This document shows, one piece after another, positions 25,348 through 36,723 of a DNA stretch of 49,935 nucleotides. The DNA is from Duncaniella muris. Lineage in GTDB: Bacteria; Bacteroidota; Bacteroidia; Bacteroidales; Muribaculaceae. The notes beneath the pieces were generated by a model, which worked only from the letters and a program-made list of their open reading frames with translations, had not been told where the DNA came from and did no database searches. Made by a program: the position numbers and the translations under genes. The stretch spans positions 1 through 49,935 of the forward strand of contig NZ_PUEC01000024.1 in NCBI RefSeq assembly GCF_003024805.1. The letters run 5' to 3'. Position 1 is the stretch's first letter. The number at the start of each line of letters is the position of its first letter.

Positions 25348-27401
25348 ATCTGTTCCTCCTCTTCTTCACGTTCTTCCATAAGGTCAATAAGGTCGCCGTC
25401 TATTTTGGCGATTTCCTTAAGTTCGGGCTTAAGGCGGAGAGCATTTTCAAGGTGGCTTACGGCTGCCATGTATTCATCCACACGGTTTGCCGCCACAGCT
25501 TTGAGGTATTCTTCTTCAGCTGAGCCTCCGAGTTTTGAAGCCTTGCGCCAGGCCTGATCATTGGCTTTGAGGGCAAGGAGTATCACCACTTCATTGATGG
25601 GTGATTCGGCGGCTACTTCCTGCATGGCTTCCTCATAGCGTCCGTTGAACACATCGGTGTAGACTTTGGCTTTGTGGAATTTCGGAGTGTCAGGCAGAAG
25701 CGATGCCAGCGAGTCGGCTTCGAGATAGTGGTGAGAGGCGAGGCAGGCTGCTATGTGGTTGAGCCGTGATTCGTCGGGGATTTTCTTTGTCTTGTTTCCG
25801 GGTTTGAGATAGGCGGCGAGTAGGTCGTAGTCCGCTTCGCCGCGTTCGAGCTTCATGGCCGAGAGGTCAGTGGCGGCGACAATGAAGTTCGGATGTGTCT
25901 CAAGCGCTTTTTTCAGATATTCCTCTTTCTCAGCCGGTGTCTTGGCCACATAGCGGTAAAGACGGAAGAATTCGAAACGTGAAAGCGATTTGGGATCTGT
26001 CTTGTAAACTTCGGCTATTTCATCGTCGGTCAGATAGCGGTATTGCGATGTCAGAAATTCATAGCTGACCTTACGCATGCGGGGAAGATATTTTTCGGGT
26101 ATCAGCGATGAATAGAAGGGCAGTTTGCGCACACGGACTGACTGCATGTCCATCTGTCCGGGGTAGCGGGCTATGATCTCGGCCACTGCATCGGCTTCGG
26201 TGTTGAGGCTGTCGGCACGGAGCATTTTGACGAGAGTTTCCCACGGTTCGACTGAGGCATCGCTTTTGACTTCCATGTATCGGCGGGTAGTGGGGGAGAG
26301 GTTGTCCATGATCAGGTCAAGAGCCGACTGCATGCGTCTTTGCGAGAGAGTCACGTTTTTCTCATAGTTGCCTTCAGGCGACGAAGTGGAGTAGATATAG
26401 AAGCTCTTGAGGGCGGCATCCGGGTCGTTTTCGATGCGCTGCAGCTGGCTCAGAAGCGAGTTCATTTCAGAGCGGTTGTTGCCCTGGTCCATGTCAAGGC
26501 GGGCGTCGTTGACGCGGAATGTCAGCATGACGTCGCCACGGGTGTCGCGCATCTGCATTTCAGGTGTCGGATAGAATGTGGTGTCGGTGACTTCGGTCCC
26601 GATCAGATTGTACTGGAAGAAGCGCATCGGGTTGACAGTGCCGCGGGCTATGGTTGTGGTGTCGCGATAGAATACGCGGTTGTAGTTTTCCATTGCCATG
26701 AGCATGTCGCAGTGGAAGTCGTGGTCAGGATTATCGAGATAGACGGAGTCGCTCCAGAAGATCATGTCGTCCTTGCGGCTTGAATGTTTCTGGACCTCTA
26801 CATAGGGTGTGAGCGGATCGTCATTGAGATCAAAGTCGAGCATTCGGTCCTGGGTGATGTTGTAGCGGCGTCCGTCAAACACGAGTGGCTTGAGATACCA
26901 CATTTTCGATGCCGAGACATTGTAGAGTGCCGGCTGGATTATCAATCGGGTGGAGGAGCCGAACAAGCGGTGAGGCACTTTTATGCGGGTCTTTATGTGG
27001 GCATAGTTACCTTTGATCTCGATGTCGGTAGGCTCCGGGGCCACGGTCTTGAGTTTGCCTTTGGCCTTGACCAGGACTTCATCAAGGGTTATCGAGGAAC
27101 GTGTCAGCATAACATCGATGGTCAGTCGTCCCTCTACGGGGACTTCGGTGTCTTCCATGCCGAGGATGGAGAACACGAGCTTGCCGTCGCCGTCAATGAT
27201 TACGAGATACTTGCCTTCTTCGTTGGTGCTTGTGAGGAGCTGTTCGTTTTCAGCATTGTAAATGCAGACTCCCTGCATCGGCTCGCCCTGTGAATTGGTA
27301 ACGATGCCGCGGACATTGATGTCACGTGCTGTAGCGGCGAGCGCTATCATGAGGATAGCCGCGATAGAGGAGAGGATGCGTTTGGCTGTTGTCATTTCCA
27401 T
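25344..27401 (-). CDS. Exported protein with carboxypeptidase-regulatory-like, OmpA-like and TPR-like regions
   Basis: 685 residues. A signal peptide (1-25, ending ATA) is followed by a carboxypeptidase-regulatory-like beta-sandwich (about 27-115: VRGIVTNSQGEPMQGV, EGKYLV, LDEVLVKA). The middle is mixed; at about 335-365 the segment SSPEGNYEKNVTLSQRRMQ resembles the NxxLSxxRA core of OmpA-type peptidoglycan-binding domains, though the usual Asp is missing. The C-terminal ~200 residues are helical repeats of TPR character (EEYLKKALETHPNF, HLENALRLKPEL), ending in an acidic tail. It may bridge cell wall and outer membrane and scaffold the two neighbouring barrel proteins. It starts 12 bases after the DUF3575 gene and overlaps the next gene by four bases. 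Confidence 0.75.
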   Translation of the reverse strand: MEMTTAKRILSSIAAILMIALAATARDINVRGIVTNSQGEPMQGVCIYNAENEQLLTSTNEEGKYLVIIDGDGKLVFSILGMEDTEVPVEGRLTIDVMLTRSSITLDEVLVKAKGKLKTVAPEPTDIEIKGNYAHIKTRIKVPHRLFGSSTRLIIQPALYNVSASKMWYLKPLVFDGRRYNITQDRMLDFDLNDDPLTPYVEVQKHSSRKDDMIFWSDSVYLDNPDHDFHCDMLMAMENYNRVFYRDTTTIARGTVNPMRFFQYNLIGTEVTDTTFYPTPEMQMRDTRGDVMLTFRVNDARLDMDQGNNRSEMNSLLSQLQRIENDPDAALKSFYIYSTSSPEGNYEKNVTLSQRRMQSALDLIMDNLSPTTRRYMEVKSDASVEPWETLVKMLRADSLNTEADAVAEIIARYPGQMDMQSVRVRKLPFYSSLIPEKYLPRMRKVSYEFLTSQYRYLTDDEIAEVYKTDPKSLSRFEFFRLYRYVAKTPAEKEEYLKKALETHPNFIVAATDLSAMKLERGEADYDLLAAYLKPGNKTKKIPDESRLNHIAACLASHHYLEADSLASLLPDTPKFHKAKVYTDVFNGRYEEAMQEVAAESPINEVVILLALKANDQAWRKASKLGGSAEEEYLKAVAANRVDEYMAAVSHLENALRLKPELKEIAKIDGDLIDLMEEREEEEEQI

Positions 27402-27413
27402 TTCTTTCGCGGA

Positions 27414-27971
27414 TTATTTAAAAATGTAAGAGAATGAAATTCCGGTTCCGACAGGCACAGGCACCCACCGGCTCATGTTTGTGGTGGCAGGCTGGCCGTT
27501 CTGGTAGAGATAGTTGTAGCCCCATACACGTGCCATTCCAAGTCCAAGAGTGAATTCTACGTTCCAGTGTCGGTTGAGCACGAGGGCATAGCCGTAGGTC
27601 AGACCGGCGGCTACTCCGTTGCCTTTGTAGCAGTGTTCGCGCAGGCGCAGGTTGAAGACTCCGCCGCTGAATGCTACTCCCATGAAGTGGCGGGCCATCG
27701 GGCGGTTGAACCAGTAGCGCAGCGACGGTTCGATGCGCAGGTTTTTGAGCTTGATATCTGAGCCGTAGACAGTCTTGTCGAGAGGATTTCCGGCAACGCC
27801 GATCTCGAAAGTGACTCTGCGTGACAGACGGGTGTCAAGGGTGAGGTTGGGCGACATAAGCACCCAGTCAAGCGTGTTGGTCTTCAACGCGACCCTCTGC
27901 GCTTTGGCCGGGACATAGCATAGTGTGAAAGAGAGGATGGAGAGGAGCCAAAGAAAAAGCCTATTGGTCAT
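27414..27971 (-). CDS. DUF3575-family outer-membrane barrel protein
   Basis: 185 residues from the ATG at 27971 (an upstream ATG at 28046 would add 25 residues without sense as a leader). Signal peptide 1-24 ends PAKA. The mature part begins QRVALKTNTLDWVLMSPNLTLD, the hallmark opening of DUF3575 proteins (shown here up to its full 22-residue span only in part: ALKTNTLDW), then beta strands with RIEPSLRYWF and GVAAGLTYGYALVL, and an aromatic last strand (FSYIFK). DUF3575 genes often stand beside fimbrial or envelope clusters in Bacteroidales; no fimbrillin is seen here. It is the first gene of the three-gene module. Confidence 0.8.
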   Translation of the reverse strand: MTNRLFLWLLSILSFTLCYVPAKAQRVALKTNTLDWVLMSPNLTLDTRLSRRVTFEIGVAGNPLDKTVYGSDIKLKNLRIEPSLRYWFNRPMARHFMGVAFSGGVFNLRLREHCYKGNGVAAGLTYGYALVLNRHWNVEFTLGLGMARVWGYNYLYQNGQPATTNMSRWVPVPVGTGISFSYIFK

Positions 27972-28060
27972 CGGTGAAAATTGTAAAAATAGTTGAACGG
28001 TTAAGTTATAGTGTGTGATTATGTCATCAGAAGACATGAAAAGCAATAACCACTGATAGA

Positions 28061-28100
28061 CGCAAGAGGGTGCTACAATCGCAGTAGGGTCCCTCTTGCG
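28061..28100 (-). terminator. Strong hairpin after thiC
   Basis: CGCAAGAGGG (28061-28070) pairs perfectly with CCCTCTTGCG (28091-28100), extended inwards by CTAC/GTAG. It lies 33 bases after the thiC stop and 90 bases before the DUF3575 start. There is no real T run on either strand, so termination may be partial. It marks the boundary between the thiamine operon and the envelope module. Confidence 0.55.
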
Positions 28101-28132
28101 GTTATATACGGTGGCATCAAGTGATGAATATT

Positions 28133-30639
<2,507 letters not shown>

Positions 30640-30686
30640 ATATAAGCTTGTGTGATGATTTTGTCTGGAAGTGGTGTGGCTGATGA

Positions 30687-31322
30687 TTACCGGCGCTTTT
30701 CAAATGCTTCCTGAAGAGCGCCGAGCACCTTGCGGGTGTAGTCCACCGGGTCATCGGCGTTGATGATTGATCCGCTCATGGCTACTCCGTTGACTCCTGT
30801 GGCCATGACTGCCGGTATGTCTTCAAGGGTGATTCCGCCGATAGCCACGATGGGGAGCAGGATGTCAGCGGCGCGGACTTCACGGACTATATCCGTGTAG
30901 CCGTCAAGGCCGATTACCGGCGAGAGGCGGGCTTTGGTGGTGGTGTAGCGGAAGGGGCCGAGGCCTACATAGTCCACGTCCCAGCCGCGGAGCCGGGTGA
31001 TGTCAGCGGCGGTGTTGGCTGTGCATCCGATGATGGCTTCCGCTCCCATGTTCTCACGTGCGACGAGCGGATTCATGTCATCTTTGCCGAGGTGCACGCC
31101 GTGGACCGACATCTCTATGGCAAGTTCTACGCGGTCGTCGAACACGAGGAAGGCTTCGTTTTCCTTGCAGAGCGGGATGATTTCAAGAGCCGTCTGCCGG
31201 AATTCTTCATCAGTGGCATCCTTAAGGCGGAGCTGTATCCATTTGCAGCCTCCTTCAAGGACCATCTGGACTTCTTCCGCAATCGTGTAGCGCTCGGATG
31301 GATGGGTTATGAACTGGAGCAT
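30687..31322 (-). CDS. thiE: Thiamine phosphate synthase
   Basis: 211-residue TIM-barrel ThiE that couples the pyrimidine and thiazole moieties into thiamine phosphate. Marks are [58 protein letters not shown] and [13 protein letters not shown]. The ATG at 31322, five bases after the upstream gene's stop, gives a normal N-terminus ([12 protein letters not shown]); a longer frame from 31388 would overlap that gene by 61 bases and is not used. Catalytic Lys/Asp positions appear intact, unlike the upstream TenI-like copy. Confidence 0.93.
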   Translation of the reverse strand: MLQFITHPSERYTIAEEVQMVLEGGCKWIQLRLKDATDEEFRQTALEIIPLCKENEAFLVFDDRVELAIEMSVHGVHLGKDDMNPLVARENMGAEAIIGCTANTAADITRLRGWDVDYVGLGPFRYTTTKARLSPVIGLDGYTDIVREVRAADILLPIVAIGGITLEDIPAVMATGVNGVAMSGSIINADDPVDYTRKVLGALQEAFEKRR

Positions 31323-31327
31323 AAGAG

Positions 31328-31909
31328 TCAGATTAGTTTTATGGTTTGTTCCGCAAACTGCCTTACAGTTGTGGCCGGGCTGTTCCACGGAATGGCTCCA
31401 AGCATGGCGAAGCCATTGAAGTTATAACGTTTGAGATATGGAATTCGTTCAGGAGTAACGCCTCCGAGTGCGATGACCGGAGTCGGGATATCGTCAAGAG
31501 CGGAGAGGGTCTCGCCGGTGAATGCTGAGTGATAGCCTTGTTTGGAGATGCTGTCAAAAATGGGGCTGAGGGTGGCATAGGCCAGCCCTGTGCATTTTCT
31601 GAGTTCATCGATCGAGTGGCATGAACGGCTCAAGGCTCCTCTGTAGAGGGCCGGTGCGTCCGGACAGCGGTGGTTCAGATGCAGGCCTCCGAGATTGAAA
31701 TCGTTGCAGAGGTCGAAGTGGCCGTGGAGCACGAGGCAGCTGTGGAAAGCCTGGGGTATTGCTTCGATGAGTTTTCTGACATCGGTGCGTGACGCTCCGG
31801 GATGGCGGAGGTGTACTCTGTGCCATCCGGCATCAAGAAGCGCGCATACCGCTGCTGCTTCATGCCGCTCGTTTTCGAGGCGTTCCGGTGTAATGGCTAT
31901 CGCTGTCAT
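31328..31909 (-). CDS. ThiE/TenI-like protein
   Basis: 193-residue second member of the thiamine phosphate synthase fold. VHLRHPG, GGLHLNHRCPD and VIALGGVTPERIPYL correspond to ThiE strands, but several ThiE active-site segments are altered: the GHS-type segment reads LSRSCHSIDEL and the diphosphate loop is LSPIFDSISKQGY. This is the pattern of TenI or of the accessory ThiE of Bacteroidota thi operons, so an aromatase-like or regulatory role is as likely as synthase activity. It lies between thiS (18 bases) and thiE (5 bases). Confidence 0.8.
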   Translation of the reverse strand: MTAIAITPERLENERHEAAAVCALLDAGWHRVHLRHPGASRTDVRKLIEAIPQAFHSCLVLHGHFDLCNDFNLGGLHLNHRCPDAPALYRGALSRSCHSIDELRKCTGLAYATLSPIFDSISKQGYHSAFTGETLSALDDIPTPVIALGGVTPERIPYLKRYNFNGFAMLGAIPWNSPATTVRQFAEQTIKLI

Positions 31910-31927
31910 CGCGGAGAGATTTATGGC

Positions 31928-32128
31928 TTAGCCTCCGTAGAATGCCTTGATGATGACAATGTCATCTCCGTCGGCAAGTTTATGAGACGGACGCAGCACG
32001 GCGGGTATTACTTTTCCGTTGACGGCTGTGGCGATTCCCTGTGGTTTTATTTCTTTGGCGTCAAGAGCATCTTGCAGAGAGGCGCCGTCAGAGAGGGTTA
32101 TGTCTACTTGGTTGACTTTTACGGTCAT
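31928..32128 (-). CDS. thiS: Sulfur carrier protein ThiS
   Basis: 66-residue ubiquitin-fold protein ending in the diagnostic Gly-Gly (IIKAFYGG). The C-terminal glycine is adenylated and turned into a thiocarboxylate that donates sulfur to ThiG. It is the second gene of the operon, 37 bases after thiD. The adenylating enzyme ThiF, often in the same operon, is not in this window. Confidence 0.93.
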   Translation of the reverse strand: MTVKVNQVDITLSDGASLQDALDAKEIKPQGIATAVNGKVIPAVLRPSHKLADGDDIVIIKAFYGG

Positions 32129-32165
32129 GGTTGTTGGTTTTATCTGTTGAAATAGCCTGCCGGGA

Positions 32166-32990
32166 TCAGCGGCTTTTCGGATTGAAATTTTTTAATCGTC
32201 TGGGTGAGAAGAAGTGGTTCACGGGTCCGTGGCCGTGGCCTGTGGAGATCCATGCACCGGCTTCAAGGGCGCGTGTCACGTAGAGTTTTGCCATTCTGAC
32301 GGCTTCGGTCAGGGAGTAGCCGAGTGCGAGATAAGAGGCTATGGCCGATGAGAGGGTGCACCCGGTTCCGTGGGAGTTTTTTGTGTCGACAGCATCGGCT
32401 TTGAGTTCGATGGTTTCTCCGGTGGCGCCGAGATACAGTGTGTCGGTTTTGAAATCAGTATTGTCAGAGTCGCCGCCTTTGATCAGAATGTTCTTGCAGC
32501 CAAATTTCCGCAATGCTTCGATCTGCTCTGCGGTGTCTAAAGATCCGGCCAGTTTTTCGGTTTCCATCCGGTTGGGAGTAACAAGCGTGGCCAAAGGGAA
32601 AATGCGGCTGACAAGGATTTCGATGGCATCCTCTTCAAGGAGCATTGATCCGGAGGTCGAGACCATTACCGGATCGATAATGAGATTTTCGGGACGATAG
32701 TGTTCGAGACGATCGGCTACAGCCGCGGCGACTTCTGCATTGCAGAGCATCCCGATCTTGACGGCCAGAGGCGGAATGTCGGTCATGACCATGTCGATCT
32801 GATCGGTCACTACTCCCGGCGACACTGGCATGATCGACCGCACCCCGGTGGTGTTCTGGGCTGTGATAGAGGTTATGGCCGACATGGCATAACAGCCGAT
32901 GGCCGACATTGTCTTGATGTCAGCCTGGATGCCGGCGCCACCCGATGAATCGGACCCGGCGATTGTGAGAGTGGGATAGTAAGTTCTCAT
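32166..32990 (-). CDS. thiD: Hydroxymethylpyrimidine/phosphomethylpyrimidine kinase
   Basis: 274-residue ribokinase-fold kinase ThiD. The substrate loop TIAGSDSSGGAGIQADIKT at the N-terminus, VKIGMLCN, IIDPVMVSTSG and the C-terminal DTKNSHGTGCTLSSAIA (anion hole and catalytic Asp/Gly/Cys region) are all present. It phosphorylates the pyrimidine product of ThiC twice. It is the first gene downstream of the TPP riboswitch, about 110 bases after it. Confidence 0.96.
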   Translation of the reverse strand: MRTYYPTLTIAGSDSSGGAGIQADIKTMSAIGCYAMSAITSITAQNTTGVRSIMPVSPGVVTDQIDMVMTDIPPLAVKIGMLCNAEVAAAVADRLEHYRPENLIIDPVMVSTSGSMLLEEDAIEILVSRIFPLATLVTPNRMETEKLAGSLDTAEQIEALRKFGCKNILIKGGDSDNTDFKTDTLYLGATGETIELKADAVDTKNSHGTGCTLSSAIASYLALGYSLTEAVRMAKLYVTRALEAGAWISTGHGHGPVNHFFSPRRLKNFNPKSR

Positions 32991-33104
32991 CGCGCTTTGT
33001 TATTATTAAAACTCCTGCTTTATGCCATAGTGGGCATAAGGCCAGACGATACTCTTCGAAGTCCGGCTGACGGCAGGCGGTCAGACGTCGGACTGACAAA
33101 GCGG

Positions 33105-33214
33105 CTGAGGCAAAGTCAAGTGCAATCCCTTCGGCGGTACTAACCGCATCAGGTTCAGAGGGTATCATCTCAGCGGCAATCACAGGAGGGTGAATGCCGC
33201 ACCCCTTTGTCGGC
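33105..33214 (-). ncRNA. TPP riboswitch (Thi-box)
   Basis: On the minus strand the conserved thi-box elements appear in order: GGGGTGC, then CTGAGAT-GATACCC, then GAACCTGATGCGGTTAGTACC, and AAGGGATTGCA closing. These form the pyrimidine-sensing and diphosphate-sensing helices of the TPP aptamer. The promoter immediately upstream puts the transcript start at its 5' edge. It should repress thiD and the downstream genes when thiamine diphosphate is plentiful. Exact ends are estimated. Confidence 0.95.
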
Positions 33215-33215
33215 G

Positions 33216-33247
33216 CAAAGGTAGAGTTTTATTCGTGATTTTCCAAA
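33216..33247 (-). promoter_or_regulatory. Promoter of the thiamine operon
   Basis: On the minus strand, TTTG (33244-33247) and TACCTTTG (33216-33223) form perfect -33 and -7 boxes with a 20-base spacer. Transcription would start within a few bases of the riboswitch's first helix. Confidence 0.85.
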
Positions 33248-33369
33248 TCATAAGCGGTCTAAAAACGGCATCGGGACTTTGAAAAATCATCTGAAAAATC
33301 ACCGATGCGCCCCACTCCGGGCGCATCGGCAAAAATGAGCTCCTTTTGAGAGCAGAGTTTTGTCTGCGG

Positions 33370-34461
33370 TTATTTCACGATGCCTTTTTCAAGATATTCG
33401 GCAAGGTTGGTGCGTACCTGTTCGCCGGCGCGTTCTACGGCTACTTTGGCCATGTCGGCATCTACCATGAGGTTGACGAGCTGCTCGAAAGAGGTCTTCT
33501 TGGAAGGGTCCCAGCCGAGCTGCTTGCGGGCTTTTGAAGGATCGCCCCAGAGGTTGACAACGTCGGTCGGGCGGTAGAAGTCGTGCGATACTTCGATGAC
33601 TACTTTGCCGGTCTTTACATCGATGCCTTTTTCATCGGCTCCTTCGCCTTCGAAACGCAGTTCGATACCTGCGCGACGGAAAGCGTAGAGGCAGAATTCA
33701 CGCACTGAGTGCTGTTCGCCGGTAGCGATCACGTAGTCTTCGGGTTTTTCCTGCTGGAGGATGAGCCACATACATTCCACATAGTCCTTGGCATAGCCCC
33801 AGTCGCGGAGCGATGAAAGGTTGCCGAGATAGAGTTTTTCCTGTTTTCCCTGGGCGATGCGGGCTGCGGCAAGGGTGATCTTGCGTGTTACGAATGTCTC
33901 GCCGCGGCGTTCTGATTCGTGGTTGAAGAGAATGCCTGAGCAGCAATACATGTTATATGCCTCGCGGTATTCCTTGATGATCCAGAATCCGTAAAGTTTT
34001 GCCACTGCATAGGGTGAGTAGGGGTGGAAGGGTGTCTTTTCGTTCTGAGGAACTTCTTCAACCTTTCCATAAAGCTCTGAAGTTGAAGCCTGATAGATGC
34101 GGCAGGTGTCGGCAAGGCCGGTGAGGCGCACGGCCTCAAGGATGCGGAGCACACCGGTGGCATCGATGTCGGCTGTGAATTCGGGCGAGTCAAAAGATAC
34201 CTGGACGTGGCTCTGGGCGGCAAGATTGTAGATTTCGTCAGGGCGCACTTTTGACACTACCTGTAGTATCGACATCGAGTCACCGAGGTCGGCATAGTGA
34301 AGATGGAAGTTGGGCTTTCCCTCAAGGTGTGCGATGCGTTCGCGATAATCTACTGACGAACGGCGGATGGTGCCGTGAACATCATAACCTTTCTCTAAAA
34401 GGAACTCTGCCAGAAACGAACCATCCTGGCCGGTGATACCTGTGATCAGTGCAGTTTTCAT
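33370..34461 (-). CDS. gmd: GDP-mannose 4,6-dehydratase
   Basis: 363-residue short-chain dehydrogenase that makes GDP-4-keto-6-deoxymannose, precursor of GDP-fucose and related sugars. It has [20 protein letters not shown] (NAD(P) site), [36 protein letters not shown] and the Tyr-x3-Lys pair in [11 protein letters not shown]. Length matches Gmd. The usual partner fcl (GDP-fucose synthase) is not beside it here. Its own -7 box lies at 34509-34516. Confidence 0.96.
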   Translation of the reverse strand: MKTALITGITGQDGSFLAEFLLEKGYDVHGTIRRSSVDYRERIAHLEGKPNFHLHYADLGDSMSILQVVSKVRPDEIYNLAAQSHVQVSFDSPEFTADIDATGVLRILEAVRLTGLADTCRIYQASTSELYGKVEEVPQNEKTPFHPYSPYAVAKLYGFWIIKEYREAYNMYCCSGILFNHESERRGETFVTRKITLAAARIAQGKQEKLYLGNLSSLRDWGYAKDYVECMWLILQQEKPEDYVIATGEQHSVREFCLYAFRRAGIELRFEGEGADEKGIDVKTGKVVIEVSHDFYRPTDVVNLWGDPSKARKQLGWDPSKKTSFEQLVNLMVDADMAKVAVERAGEQVRTNLAEYLEKGIVK

Positions 34462-34508
34462 TAGTCTTTAATTGATTTGTTACAAGCTACTAAGTGAGTT
34501 TTGAGCCG

Positions 34509-34539
34509 CAAAGGTAATGAATGTTTGTGATATATTAAA
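34509..34539 (-). promoter_or_regulatory. Promoter of gmd
   Basis: On the minus strand TACCTTTG (34509-34516) is a perfect -7 box and TTTA (34536-34539) a three-of-four -33 box, 19 bases apart. The leader would be about 40 bases. Confidence 0.65.
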
Positions 34540-34573
34540 ATTGAAATTTTATTTTTTTTGATATTAACGAATT

Positions 34574-34604
34574 GAGAGGATGCCTGATAACCAAGCATCC
34601 TCTC
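34574..34604 (-). terminator. Hairpin after the DUF4861 gene
   Basis: GAGAGGATGC pairs perfectly with GCATCCTCTC around an 11-base loop. It lies nine bases beyond the stop of the DUF4861 gene. The T run on the minus strand is poor (AATTCG follows). Confidence 0.6.
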
Positions 34605-34612
34605 GAATTGTT

Positions 34613-35776
34613 TTATTTGATTGTTATTTTTGCCGGATTTCGTTTCTCTTTTTCCCACCGGTGTAGGTAGTTGAACCATTCGGTGGCAGAGTGGGGAGAG
34701 GCGCTGTCGCGTTCGGCTCCGGAGATAAAGCTGTAACGGATGCGGCCCTTGGTGTCGGTTTTCAGAAGTGTCAGATAATTGACGTTATCTTCCTTGACAG
34801 ATCGCAGATAGGCTGCCGGCACAAAGATGCCGAGCCCGATTGTGTCGGTTATGTCGGGCATTCCTTTGTCAGGCAGATTTGTGCCCCAGCTTCCGGCAAG
34901 ACCGGTTTGGGTGAGGAAGCCTTGGTTGTCAGTGGCGAGTTTTTGCACCCCTGTGCAATAAGTATATGTTTTGGGAGCGCCTGAAATGGTGATGTCTACG
35001 TCGATGTCGCGGTGACGGGCATAGATTGTGTAGCGCTGGCGCATTTCAAGAGGTGTGCCGTTGTAGATCCAGCCGCGGTCAGAGACTTCGACTATGGAGC
35101 GGACCGGACCTGTGGCGATCACGCGCTGCATTCGGGTGGTGACGGTGTCAATGGTGACGGGGCTGCCGTTCTGCCATCCGCGGAACGAGCCGAGCGCCAC
35201 TGAGGTTCCGGCCCATAGCACGTCGCGGCCGTAGCCTTGTTCGAGTTGCTTGCGGGTGGTGTAGAAGCCGGTGCTGTCAAGTTCGAGCCGCGGGGTGTTT
35301 TTGGCGTAGAGGTCTACGCTCTGGCGGTTGTCCATGTAGATGCGAATGGCATTATAGAGCCCTTCAAGCACAACTCCGTGGCCGTAGATGCTGTTGTACA
35401 TCTGGCGGTTGTCAACATCGCCCGGAAAAGCGATGGCCTGTATCTCAGGATGCTTCTTGTTTTTGTCGTTGAGCTTGAGGTAGGCCTTGGTTTCGGGGGT
35501 GAATGATGTTTTCGGGCGGGCCGATGAGAGGTCGACGGTCAGAGTCTTTGTCTGGTTGGCTTTCAGGTCGACGAGGAAAACGAGTTCATCGGGACGGCCG
35601 TCGTCGTTGAGATCGTCAAGTTGCCAAGGCGTGTCGGGCTGGCCTTTGATGACCGCCGAGTTGATTTCTTTACCGTTTTGTGCTATAGGAACAACAACCG
35701 GCACCGCCTGGCGGGGTGTCGGTTGTGGATTCGTAACGGTAACAGTAATTGAAAGCAGGAGTGAAAACGCGAGCAT
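34613..35776 (-). CDS. DUF4861-family exported protein
   Basis: 387 residues with a short signal-like N-terminus (MLAFSLLLSITVTVT). The body is beta-rich and contains RQAVPVVVPI, DLNDDGRPDELVFLVDL, YGHGVVLEG and the long YRRxY-like strand region, a pattern I associate with DUF4861, a family linked to polysaccharide-processing neighbours in Bacteroidota. DLNDDGRPDE also looks like an FG-GAP or EF-hand-type calcium loop. It starts 30 bases after rpoD and may be cotranscribed with it, which would be unusual. No catalytic residue can be named. Confidence 0.7.
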   Translation of the reverse strand: MLAFSLLLSITVTVTNPQPTPRQAVPVVVPIAQNGKEINSAVIKGQPDTPWQLDDLNDDGRPDELVFLVDLKANQTKTLTVDLSSARPKTSFTPETKAYLKLNDKNKKHPEIQAIAFPGDVDNRQMYNSIYGHGVVLEGLYNAIRIYMDNRQSVDLYAKNTPRLELDSTGFYTTRKQLEQGYGRDVLWAGTSVALGSFRGWQNGSPVTIDTVTTRMQRVIATGPVRSIVEVSDRGWIYNGTPLEMRQRYTIYARHRDIDVDITISGAPKTYTYCTGVQKLATDNQGFLTQTGLAGSWGTNLPDKGMPDITDTIGLGIFVPAAYLRSVKEDNVNYLTLLKTDTKGRIRYSFISGAERDSASPHSATEWFNYLHRWEKEKRNPAKITIK

Positions 35777-35806
35777 GAATTGAGTCGGTTTTGAGGTTTA
35801 TGCTGA

Positions 35807-36667
35807 TTACTGGCCGAGATATGCTTTGAGCAGGTGGCTTTTCTGACCCTTGAGCCGGCGGATGGCCTTTTCTTTAATCTGGCGCACACGTTCGCGGGTC
35901 AGGTCGAATTTGGCGCCGATTTCTTCGAGGGTCATTTCCTGACAGCCTATGCCGAAGAACATTTTGAGGATTTCGCGTTCACGGTCGTGGAGCTGCTTGA
36001 GGGCGCGCTCTACTTCTTTTGACAGAGACTCCTGGGTGAGTGTTGCATCAGCCATAGGAGAGTCATCGTTTGTGAGCACGTCAAGAAGACTGTTGTCCTC
36101 GCCTTCAACGAAGGGGGCGTCGACAGAAATATGGCGTCCTGAAACTTTGAGTGTATCGGCGATTTTGTCGACAGGCACGTCGAGCTTTTCAGCGAGTTCT
36201 TCAGGCGACGGACGGCGTTCGTTTTCCTGTTCGAATTTCGAGAGTGCCTTGCTGATTTTGTTGAGCGAACCTACCTGGTTGAGCGGCAGGCGCACTATGC
36301 GGCTCTGTTCGGCCAGAGCCTGGAGGATGGACTGACGAATCCACCACACGGCGTAGGAGATGAACTTGAAGCCTCGTGTCTCGTCAAATTTCTGTGCCGC
36401 TTTAATCAAGCCGAGATTGCCTTCGTTGATAAGATCGGGGAGGCTGAGCCCCTGGTTCTGATATTGTTTTGCCACAGATACAACGAAGCGGAGGTTGGCA
36501 CGAACGAGCTTGTCGAGAGCTCTCTGGTCTCCTTGGTGAATGCGCTGGGCGAGCTCTACTTCCTCTTCGACGGAGATGAGCTCTTCGCGGCCGATTTCCT
36601 GGAGGAATTTATCGAGCGACGCGCTTTCACGATTGGTTATAGATTTGGTGATTTTTAATTGTCTCAT
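35807..36667 (-). CDS. rpoD: Primary sigma-70 family factor (sigma-ABfr type)
   Basis: 286-residue primary sigma factor. Region 1.2 ([20 protein letters not shown]), region 2 ([33 protein letters not shown]), region 3 and region 4 with a helix-turn-helix ([20 protein letters not shown]) are complete. The long, acidic region 1.1 and the non-conserved insert of proteobacterial RpoD are absent, as in Bacteroides. It recognises the -33/-7 promoters seen throughout this window. It has its own well-formed promoter. Confidence 0.96.
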   Translation of the reverse strand: MRQLKITKSITNRESASLDKFLQEIGREELISVEEEVELAQRIHQGDQRALDKLVRANLRFVVSVAKQYQNQGLSLPDLINEGNLGLIKAAQKFDETRGFKFISYAVWWIRQSILQALAEQSRIVRLPLNQVGSLNKISKALSKFEQENERRPSPEELAEKLDVPVDKIADTLKVSGRHISVDAPFVEGEDNSLLDVLTNDDSPMADATLTQESLSKEVERALKQLHDREREILKMFFGIGCQEMTLEEIGAKFDLTRERVRQIKEKAIRRLKGQKSHLLKAYLGQ

Positions 36668-36692
36668 GTCTACTTATAGCAGATAATTCGTG

Positions 36693-36723
36693 CAAAGGTA
36701 GTAATTTTTCGGCTTATATCAAA
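36693..36723 (-). promoter_or_regulatory. Promoter of rpoD
   Basis: On the minus strand TTTG (36720-36723) and TACCTTTG (36693-36700) are perfect -33 and -7 boxes with a 19-base spacer. The leader is about 20 bases long. Confidence 0.85.

Noticed and set aside
26340-27293. Two adjacent plus-strand frames (147 and 169 codons) opposite the 685-residue gene
   Set aside because: Both lie wholly within the minus-strand gene, which has a signal peptide, recognisable domains and coupled neighbours.
23071-28046. Assembly or chimera artefact explaining the split thiamine operon
   Set aside because: Strand, codon style and compact spacing are continuous across both junctions, and the thiH terminator is in place. 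It cannot be excluded without reads, but nothing in the sequence suggests it.
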